NCBI GenBank assembly: GCA_965372385.1
Contig: CBDVCD010000252.1
Span: forward strand, 1-5,279
Reading direction: 5' to 3'
DNA length: 5,279 nucleotides
Source: JASJBU01 sp965372385
GTDB lineage: Bacteria > Pseudomonadota > Gammaproteobacteria > Chromatiales > Chromatiaceae
Made by a program: the position numbers and the translations under genes. A model generated the notes under the pieces. It saw nothing but the letters and a program-made list of their open reading frames with translations. It made no database searches and was not told the DNA's origin. Shown here one piece after another: positions 1 to 5,279 of this stretch. Numbering within the stretch: the stretch's first letter is position 1; the number at the start of each line of letters is the position of its first letter.

Positions 1-207
1 TATGGGACACTTAAAGCGTGTACGGGCTCAACCCGCTTTCTGACCAGGATACCCAAACGGGTGAGTGCCGTGACAAGTTTGCATGTGCTCGCCTACAACC
101 TAAAGCGCGTCATGAACATCATGGGTATCAAGCCGTTAATCCAGGCGATACAGGCATGGAAAGCCTGTATTTGCCACACAAAACAGGCGTACTCAGTACC
201 TGACTGA
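1..207 (+). CDS. C-terminal fragment of an IS1182-like DDE transposase (5' end outside window)
   Basis: Frame 1 is open from the first base to a TGA at 205-207, giving 68 residues. The stretch starting YGTLKA and continuing to SLHVLAYNLKRVMNIMG matches the end of DDE transposases of the IS1182/IS4-like group, where the recalled family pattern is FGTIKAW, then THFL, then TEMSLHVLAYN. The alignment is gapless over about 33 residues, which supports the frame. The catalytic Asp/Asp/Glu residues would lie upstream of the window, so activity cannot be judged. Several normally conserved positions differ: the Trp-Met after KA is Cys-Thr, the His before FL is Arg, and the Glu-Met before SLHVLAYN is Val-Thr. 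This suggests a diverged or decaying copy. The family call rests on remembered consensus, and the exact IS family is uncertain. Confidence 0.72.
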   Translation, partial: YGTLKACTGSTRFLTRIPKRVSAVTSLHVLAYNLKRVMNIMGIKPLIQAIQAWKACICHTKQAYSVPD

Positions 208-468
208 CGTTTTTATGGCCACAACTGAAAAACAAATTTCAATAGTCCGACAAGTCAGACAATGCTTGTGGTTGCCACTATTGACTGCCCTGACCAGGAT
301 TTTCTGGTTTATACACAGTATGGGCCAGACTTACCGTTCGCATAAAACAGAAGCTGTTGGTTTGACTGACCTTACAAAGGCCAATAACAGAGAAACCGAT
401 TTACCCAATTATAGGGGCATCACGTCGATCAGCCCAACTTAAGTCTGCTGGCCAGCATTTAATAGCCG

Positions 469-497
469 TGGACTTTAGGGAAAAGGGTTTCTATTAT
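469..497 (+). promoter_or_regulatory. Candidate sigma-70 promoter ahead of the SGNH-like gene
   Basis: TGGACT at 469-474 (4 of 6 matches to TTGACA) and TATTAT at 492-497 (5 of 6 matches to TATAAT) are separated by exactly 17 bases. A transcript would begin near 504, about 120 bases before the ATG at 626. It sits at the end of the AT-rich part, just before the GC-rich segment. It could serve the SGNH-like gene, or be a chance match. Confidence 0.35.
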
Positions 498-616
498 TCC
501 CGTATGCAGATGATGAGCAATCGAGGCATCGGCGTCGTGAGCTGTAGCACGGGTCGAGACATCCCGGAAAACACACGCAGGCCGCGGACTTGACGAAGCG
601 GCGCTCCGGGAAGTAC

Positions 617-624
617 AAGGAGGG
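617..624 (+). promoter_or_regulatory. Purine-rich Shine-Dalgarno-like sequence just before ATG 626
   Basis: AAGGAGGG is an almost perfect anti-16S match, but it ends only one base before the ATG at 626, closer than the usual 5-9 bases. The next in-frame ATG at 647 is 22 bases away, too far. The upstream TTG at 590 has only a weak CAGG at 578-581. The motif therefore favours 626 without settling the start. Confidence 0.4.
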
Positions 625-625
625 T

Positions 626-1687
626 ATGAAGCTGGCGCTCAGGTGGATGGGGATCGCGTGCGCCGCCGGCGTCCTGGCGCTCTTGCTGATGGAGGGTGCA
701 CTGCGTCTCTTCTGGCCCGAGCTCTTCCCGCACCACACCGCCGGCCTCTACGTTCCCCACCCCGTCATGGGACACGTGCTGACGCCGGGTCGCGAGACGC
801 GGGTAACGAGACCCGAGTACACGGTGACGGTGCGGACCAACGCGGACGGATTCCGGGGCGCGGAACTCGCACCGAAGAGAGAAGACACGATCCGGATCCT
901 GTGCCTCGGAGACTGGCTGACCTTCGGCGAGGGGGTCGAGGAAGACGAGACCTATCCCATGCTTCTCGAGCAGGCACTGCGCCGGAGCTATCCGGAGCGG
1001 GACATCCAGGTGATCAACGCCGGACTCCAGCAATACGGCACACTCGACGAGCTCAACTACTTCGAGCAGATCGCGCCTGTGCTGCGGCCGGATTTTGTCA
1101 TCGTACAGTTCTACGCCGGTGACGACTTTGAGCAGATCGCGGTGCCATCGCGAGAGCGCCACGAATTTCGAGACGGCACGCTCGAGCAGCGACAGAGCTT
1201 TACCAACACGACGGGGCCGCGCTGGCTGATCACACTCAACTGGCTGAAGCACCGCAGTCACGCGGTCTACTGGATCAGCGAGCGGGCGGGACAGGTGGCC
1301 ATGCAGTTGAACCTGCTCAGCGATCTCGAGCAGGCCTCGAGCAGCCACTTCAGCAACGCGCAGGCACGGCAGGCACAGGAGCTGCTGATGCAGATCCAGG
1401 CCGTTGGGGAAGGGGTGGGAGCGCACACCCTCTTCCTGTTCGCCCCGGAGAAGATGCAGGTGATGGCACGACAGCAGCCGCCGCTGCGGGCTGCCACGGT
1501 GGTGGAAGCAGTTGCCAAGCAGACGGGCTCTGGCTTCCTCGACCTCACCCCCTTTCTACTCGCCGAGGACATCGACTGGTTGTACGTGCGAACGGTGGGA
1601 ACCTGGAAGGCGCCCGCCTACCTGCTGACCGCCGAGGCCGTGACGAACCACATCGTCGAGCGCGGCTGGATCGACACAGCGCAGTAG
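626..1687 (+). CDS. Membrane-anchored SGNH/GDSL-fold protein, probable pseudoenzyme
   Basis: The product is 353 residues. Residues about 8-27 form a hydrophobic segment after a short basic start (MKLALRW), probably a signal anchor that puts the rest in the periplasm. The SGNH hydrolase fold is recognisable in order: block I as LGDWLTFGEGV (residues 94-104), block II as VINAG with Gly133 followed by YGT, block III as FYAGDDF (Gly165-Asp166), and a C-terminal LYVRTVGTWKAPAYLLTAEA that aligns without gaps to the family's LY..RDGHWNAAGH pattern. The nucleophile Ser is Trp97 (TGG, one base from TCG), the block III Asn is Asp166, and the terminal Asp and His are Val324 and Thr326. The later Gly-His is Ala-Tyr332. 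Family members usually deacylate or acylate envelope polysaccharides or lipids; this one is unlikely to use that chemistry. ATG 626 was chosen for the typical anchor start; TTG 590 would add 12 residues. The DNA is much more GC-rich than its neighbours. Confidence 0.8.
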   Translation: MKLALRWMGIACAAGVLALLLMEGALRLFWPELFPHHTAGLYVPHPVMGHVLTPGRETRVTRPEYTVTVRTNADGFRGAELAPKREDTIRILCLGDWLTFGEGVEEDETYPMLLEQALRRSYPERDIQVINAGLQQYGTLDELNYFEQIAPVLRPDFVIVQFYAGDDFEQIAVPSRERHEFRDGTLEQRQSFTNTTGPRWLITLNWLKHRSHAVYWISERAGQVAMQLNLLSDLEQASSSHFSNAQARQAQELLMQIQAVGEGVGAHTLFLFAPEKMQVMARQQPPLRAATVVEAVAKQTGSGFLDLTPFLLAEDIDWLYVRTVGTWKAPAYLLTAEAVTNHIVERGWIDTAQ

Positions 1688-1723
1688 CACTTCGCTCGCG
1701 ACTCAGAGGCACGTTGAAGCTAC

Positions 1724-1746
1724 GAGGGTGATAAAATCTCCCCCTC
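1724..1746 (+). promoter_or_regulatory. Candidate extended -10 promoter for the xanthine dehydrogenase gene, within an imperfect hairpin
   Basis: TG at 1729-1730, one base, then TAAAAT at 1732-1737 (5 of 6 matches to TATAAT) form an extended -10 element. No good -35 lies 16-18 bases upstream, which extended -10 promoters can tolerate. Transcription would begin near 1744, giving a leader of about 60 bases. The same bases can fold, with GAGGG at 1724-1728 facing CCCTC at 1742-1746. No T-run follows, so I do not call a terminator for the upstream gene. Confidence 0.33.
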
Positions 1747-1790
1747 ACGAAAAATACGACTTCTTATTTCACAAAGCATGGGGCGCAATA

Positions 1791-1806
1791 AAGTGAATTC
1801 ATATTG
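1791..1806 (+). promoter_or_regulatory. Weak ribosome-binding site and TTG start of the xanthine dehydrogenase
   Basis: The frame is closed by TAA at 1789-1791, and the first usable start after it is TTG at 1804. AAGTGA at 1791-1796 sits 7 bases upstream and partly matches the GGTGA end of the anti-16S sequence. The resulting start MIRFLLN is what the N-terminus of this [2Fe-2S] domain normally looks like, so a later start would truncate the domain. No in-frame ATG occurs until 2023, past the first cluster-binding cysteines. Confidence 0.6.
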
Positions 1807-4800
1807 ATTCGTTTTCTACTAAACCGTCAACTTCGCGTGATTCAAACGCTGGATCCAAACACCAGTGTACTCGACTATCTGCGCGATCATCTGTTCCTGA
1901 AAGGTACCAAGGAAGGTTGCGCTTCAGGTGACTGTGGAACCTGTACCGTGACGGTCGGCACTCTGGATGGAGAGTGCATCCACTATCAAGCCCTTAATGC
2001 CTGTACCACGCCTTTAGCCTCTATGCACGGCAAACAGCTTATTACGATAGAGGATCTGAGTGATGGAGAAAAGCGGCATCCCGTGCAGCGGGCACTCTTG
2101 AAGCAGCATGGTTCCCAATGCGGCTTCTGCACACCCGGCATCGTCATGTCGATGTTCGCATACCGCAAGCACTGTAAACAACCTACTCGACAGGGTATCT
2201 CGAATGCGTTGAGTGGAAATTTATGCCGCTGTACGGGTTATCGTCCCATTATCGACGCCGCCTTTGAGATGTTCCAGGGGGATGACGAAGATCAGTTCTC
2301 CCGTTACGAAAAAGAAACCGTGGATACGTTAAAGTCATTGAACCAGTCACGGGATAGCATCACTCTCAGCGGCGATGGAAACAGGTATTTCGCACCGCTT
2401 AGCTCGGATGAACTGGCCCGTTTGTATATGGAACACCCCGATGCCCGACTGCTGGCCGGAGGAACAGATCTCTGCCTGGAAATCACTCAATCCTTGCACG
2501 ACCTGGATACCATCATTGATGTCAGCCGGGTCAAGGAACTGCACACTGTTGACGACACAGGCGAAAATCTGGAGATTGGTGCAAGCGTAACGTACAGCGA
2601 CTGTGGCGAATTATTGGTAAAACACTACGCTGATCTGCGTGAACTGCTGAATCGCTTCGGGTCGATGCAGGTTCGAAATGCAGCTACTCTCGGCGGCAAT
2701 ATTGCCAATGCATCCCCGGTTGCGGATATGCCGGTCGCACTTATCGCCCTCGGCGCCAGCCTGGTACTCCGCTGCGGTGACGAACGCCGCATAATCCCAC
2801 TGGAAGATTATTTCATCCGCTATAAAGTTACCACGCAAAAAACCTCTGAATTCATCGAACGCATCATTATCCCGAAGGCCCGTCCCGGGATTCAGTTCCG
2901 TATCTACAAAATCAGCAAACGCCTGGATGATGATATTTCCACGGTCTGCGCAGCCTTCCATCTGCTTATCGAAGACGGTGGCGTAACTGCTGCCCGGGCA
3001 GCCTTTGGCGGTATGGCGGAGACTCCCAAACGCGCATTCAACTGCGAACGTGCCCTACTTGGTCCCGCCTGGGACGAAATCACTATCGATCGTGCCTCAA
3101 AGGCACTGGATAAGGACTTTACCCCAATATCTGATTTGCGCGGTTCAGCGGACTATCGCATGAGGGTAAGTAAAAACCTGTTAACCCGGCTCTTCCTTGA
3201 TATCGAAAACAGAGAAACCAATGTCAGGGTATCAATGTATGCACCATCACAGCAAAGCGCAGCCTCTTTTCCATCCGATGGTCACCCTGAGTGTAAAGAT
3301 ACTGTTGGCAGATGGATACCTCATGATAGTGCGTGCAATCATGTAAACGGGAAAGCGGTGTACACCGACGACCATCCGGCCTATGCAAATATGCTTTACG
3401 CCTGCATAGGACTTGGCGACTATGCCCGCGCAAGAATAATCAATATCGATTTAAAGGCGGTACTGGAAGCGGATGGCGTAGTGGATGTACTAACACTTGA
3501 TGATATACCCGGCGATGCGGATATCGGACCGGTATTTCCTGGCGATCCTGTGCTGGCCGGCGATGAAACCGAGTTCTGGGGACAACCGCTGTTTGCAGTT
3601 GCAGCAAGCTCACAGCATTTGGCACGCAAGGCGGCAAGATTAGCAAAGGTGCGATATGAACCCCTGGAACCATGCCTGAACGTCGAAGATGCGCTACAGA
3701 AAAATAACTTTATCCGCCCGCCTCTTGATTTTAACAGAGGAAATCCGGAAACCGCGATTGCCGGCGCACCACACTGTTTACAAGGCGAGGTGCGCATCGG
3801 TGGTCAGGAACACTTTTATCTGGAAGGCCAGGTGTCCCTGGCGATTCCGGCAGAAGACGGTGGCATGACTGTCTATACTTCCAGCCAACACCCTTCCGAA
3901 ATTCAGAAAACCGTCGCCAAAGTGCTTGGCCTGCCGATGAATCACGTAACCGTTGATGTACGTCGCATGGGAGGGGCGTTTGGTGGAAAAGAGACGCAAG
4001 CCGCCCAATGGGCCTGTATCGCCGCATTACTTGCGCGCAAGACCGGCCGACCGGTGAAATGCCGTCTTGCACGAGCTGATGACATGGTCGTCACAGGCAA
4101 GCGTCATCCTTTTCTGTGCCGGCATTCAGTGGGCTTTGATGATCAGGGTCGCATCCTGGGATTAGAGATGGAACTCTCCGCCAATTGTGGTTTCTCCCCT
4201 GACCTTTCTGAGGCTGTTGTCGATCGGGCAATGCTGCACGCCGACAATGGATACTACCTGGCTGCAGCCCGCATAACCGGCAACCGCTGTAAAACCAATA
4301 CGGTTTCCAATACTGCGTTTCGCGGTTTCGGCGGCCCCCAGGCGATGGTGGCCATTGAAGGGGTGATTGACGACATCAGCCGTCACCTTGGCAAGGATCC
4401 TCTGGACGTGCGCAAGATAAATCTTTATGGCAGGGATGGCGGGCGTGACATTACCCATTATGGTCAAACTATCGAACAGCCGCTGCTGGATGAAATTATT
4501 TCCCGGCTGGAGAAGTCTTCCAACTATCAAGCCAGAAGAAAGGAGATCATACGTTTCAACAGCGATAACGAGGTGTTTCGCAAAGGTATCGCGCTCACCC
4601 CGGTAAAATTCGGTATCTCTTTTTCTGCCCGATACCTGAATCAGGCCGGAGCGCTGGTACACGTGTATACAGACGGCAGCATACATCTTAACCACGGCGG
4701 CACAGAGATGGGCCAGGGCTTGTTCATCAAGGTCGCTCAAGTGGTCGCGCAGGAATTCCAGGTCGATCTGGACAAGGTCAATGTCTCTTCAGCACGAACG

Positions 4801-5279
4801 GATAAAGTGCCGAATACCTCACCGACTGCCGCATCCTCGGGCAGTGATTTGAACGGTATGGCCGCCAGAAATGCCACACACAAAATCAAGAGGCGGATGA
4901 CTGCATTCGCCGCCACGCATTTCGGTGTCGATGAAACTGAAGTGCATTTCGCAGATAACCATATCCATGCCGGGAATAACAAGGTCAGCTTTGCAGAGCT
5001 TGCACAACAGTGCCACCTGAACCGGGTGTCACTGTCCGCAACCGGTTTTTATCGTACGCCCGAGATTCTATTTGAGCGCAAAACCGGTAAAGGCCGCCCG
5101 TATTTCTACTACACCAACGGTGCGGCGGTGTCTGAAGTACTGATCGACACCTTAACGGGCGAGTACAAGGTACTGGGGGTGGATATCCTCCATGACACAG
5201 GTCATTCTATCAATCCGGCCATCGATATCGGTCAGATTGAAGGCGGTTTCATCCAGGGCATGGGATGGCTCACGACCGA
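1804..5279 (+). CDS. Single-chain xanthine dehydrogenase (fused XdhA-XdhB), 3' end outside window
   Basis: This molybdenum hydroxylase oxidises hypoxanthine to xanthine and urate, passing electrons from Moco through two [2Fe-2S] clusters to FAD and NAD+. One frame runs for 1158 codons without a stop. Order: plant-type [2Fe-2S] (Cys39, 44, 47, 67); helical [2Fe-2S] (Cys106, 109, 141, 143); FAD domain about 195-465 with LAGGTD (217-222), LGGNIANASP (296-305) and KRLDDDIS (372-379); a linker of about 30 residues; hammerhead from about 500; Moco domains with RMGGAFGGKE, FRGFGG, and HGGTEMGQG (964-972). Counterparts of bovine Gln767, Glu802, Arg880, Phe914 and Phe1009 are Gln695, Glu730, Arg808, Phe842 and Phe940. 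The 35- and 78-residue spacings between the first three are identical to bovine, and Glu/Arg distinguish xanthine dehydrogenase from aldehyde oxidase. Thr1010 is Ser941. The counterpart of Glu1261 should lie about 55 residues past the edge. The enzyme is cytosolic; an XdhC-type maturation gene might follow downstream. Confidence 0.95.
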   Translation, partial: MIRFLLNRQLRVIQTLDPNTSVLDYLRDHLFLKGTKEGCASGDCGTCTVTVGTLDGECIHYQALNACTTPLASMHGKQLITIEDLSDGEKRHPVQRALLKQHGSQCGFCTPGIVMSMFAYRKHCKQPTRQGISNALSGNLCRCTGYRPIIDAAFEMFQGDDEDQFSRYEKETVDTLKSLNQSRDSITLSGDGNRYFAPLSSDELARLYMEHPDARLLAGGTDLCLEITQSLHDLDTIIDVSRVKELHTVDDTGENLEIGASVTYSDCGELLVKHYADLRELLNRFGSMQVRNAATLGGNIANASPVADMPVALIALGASLVLRCGDERRIIPLEDYFIRYKVTTQKTSEFIERIIIPKARPGIQFRIYKISKRLDDDISTVCAAFHLLIEDGGVTAARAAFGGMAETPKRAFNCERALLGPAWDEITIDRASKALDKDFTPISDLRGSADYRMRVSKNLLTRLFLDIENRETNVRVSMYAPSQQSAASFPSDGHPECKDTVGRWIPHDSACNHVNGKAVYTDDHPAYANMLYACIGLGDYARARIINIDLKAVLEADGVVDVLTLDDIPGDADIGPVFPGDPVLAGDETEFWGQPLFAVAASSQHLARKAARLAKVRYEPLEPCLNVEDALQKNNFIRPPLDFNRGNPETAIAGAPHCLQGEVRIGGQEHFYLEGQVSLAIPAEDGGMTVYTSSQHPSEIQKTVAKVLGLPMNHVTVDVRRMGGAFGGKETQAAQWACIAALLARKTGRPVKCRLARADDMVVTGKRHPFLCRHSVGFDDQGRILGLEMELSANCGFSPDLSEAVVDRAMLHADNGYYLAAARITGNRCKTNTVSNTAFRGFGGPQAMVAIEGVIDDISRHLGKDPLDVRKINLYGRDGGRDITHYGQTIEQPLLDEIISRLEKSSNYQARRKEIIRFNSDNEVFRKGIALTPVKFGISFSARYLNQAGALVHVYTDGSIHLNHGGTEMGQGLFIKVAQVVAQEFQVDLDKVNVSSARTDKVPNTSPTAASSGSDLNGMAARNATHKIKRRMTAFAATHFGVDETEVHFADNHIHAGNNKVSFAELAQQCHLNRVSLSATGFYRTPEILFERKTGKGRPYFYYTNGAAVSEVLIDTLTGEYKVLGVDILHDTGHSINPAIDIGQIEGGFIQGMGWLTT
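3226..3237 (+). promoter_or_regulatory. Possible internal translation start at the XdhA/XdhB junction
   Basis: AGGG at 3226-3229 is followed after 5 bases by an in-frame ATG at 3235-3237 (Met478 of the fusion). This lies about 22 residues before the VGRWIPHDSA motif with which free XdhB subunits normally begin. It may be the remnant of an original xdhB start, or allow a separate large subunit to be made. It may also be chance, as the match is short. Confidence 0.25.

Larger units (their letters stand above)
208..625. other. 418-base stretch without a supported gene, IS flank or remnant
   Basis: This stretch separates the transposase stop from the SGNH-like gene. Its left part is relatively AT-rich (I counted 24 G/C of 60 in 361-420), and it turns GC-rich after about 520. 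A 75-codon ORF (ATG 215 to TAA 440-442) has no Shine-Dalgarno sequence and a composition I do not recognise. A 27-codon ORF (262-345) is also unsupported. It probably contains the right end of the insertion sequence, but without the left end I cannot identify terminal inverted repeats or a target duplication. Only a promoter-like pair near 469-497 and a short CGGG/CCCG hairpin at 550-566 stand out. Confidence 0.5.

Noticed and set aside
40..300. CTGACCAGGAT occurring at 40-50 and again at 290-300
   Set aside because: There are only two copies of 11 bases, one inside the transposase coding sequence, and the flanks do not match; probably chance.
215..442. A 75-codon ORF after the transposase
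   Set aside because: There is no ribosome-binding site, recognisable domain or coding-like composition; it is described as part of the unassigned stretch instead.
550..566. CGGG, nine bases including TCGA, then CCCG, resembling a tRNA T-arm
   Set aside because: No acceptor, D-arm or anticodon arm can be drawn around it.
626..665. Lipoprotein signal at Cys12 (GIAC) of the SGNH-like protein
   Set aside because: The preceding residues do not fit a lipobox and the hydrophobic segment continues beyond the Cys; a signal anchor fits better.
643..1122. A 159-codon + strand frame overlapping the SGNH-like gene
   Set aside because: Its product is Arg-rich and motif-free, while the other frame shows clear SGNH blocks.
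494..1426. A 310-codon open frame on the minus strand
   Set aside because: It lies opposite the SGNH-like gene, has no recognisable motif and is rich in Arg, Leu, His and Val, as expected from the complement of GC-rich coding DNA.
1724..1746. Hairpin after the SGNH-like gene as a rho-independent terminator
   Set aside because: The stem is short and imperfect and is followed by A-rich rather than T-rich sequence.
3221..3346. ATG at 3221 as the start of a separate large-subunit gene
   Set aside because: It is in a different frame and runs into a TAA after about 40 codons; the XdhB-like sequence is in frame with the upstream half.
3420..4982. Several minus-strand frames of 76-192 codons
   Set aside because: All lie opposite the xanthine dehydrogenase, whose conserved motifs on the + strand cover the same bases.

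Overview
The window looks bacterial, most likely proteobacterial (my guess is a gammaproteobacterium, from the resemblance of the xanthine dehydrogenase half to proteobacterial XdhA/XdhB). It is a patchwork of three stretches that differ in base composition. All genes I can support lie on the + strand.

Positions 1-207 hold the C-terminal tail of a DDE-type insertion-sequence transposase (IS1182-like), cut by the left edge. It ends at its own TGA but carries several substitutions at positions normally conserved in the family. About 420 bases without a convincing gene follow (208-625). They are moderately AT-rich, contain a 75-codon ORF I do not trust, and have one plausible sigma-70-type promoter near 469-497.

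Positions 626-1687 encode a membrane-anchored SGNH/GDSL-fold protein in markedly GC-rich DNA. It keeps the fold signature but has lost the usual residues of the Ser, Asn and Asp/His blocks, so it is probably a pseudoenzyme or has another function.

From 1804 to the right edge there is one uninterrupted reading frame of 1158 codons, still open at the end. It encodes a xanthine dehydrogenase in which the XdhA-type half (two [2Fe-2S] clusters plus FAD) and the XdhB-type half (molybdenum cofactor) are joined in one chain, as in eukaryotic XDH. In most well-known bacterial systems these are two genes. The active-site Gln, Glu, Arg and Phe residues that mark xanthine/hypoxanthine specificity are present at exactly the expected spacing. 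The last catalytic Glu lies beyond the edge.

I see no functional link between the SGNH-like protein and the dehydrogenase. They are separated by 116 bases with a candidate extended -10 promoter, and their neighbourhood looks like an insertion-prone junction rather than an operon.
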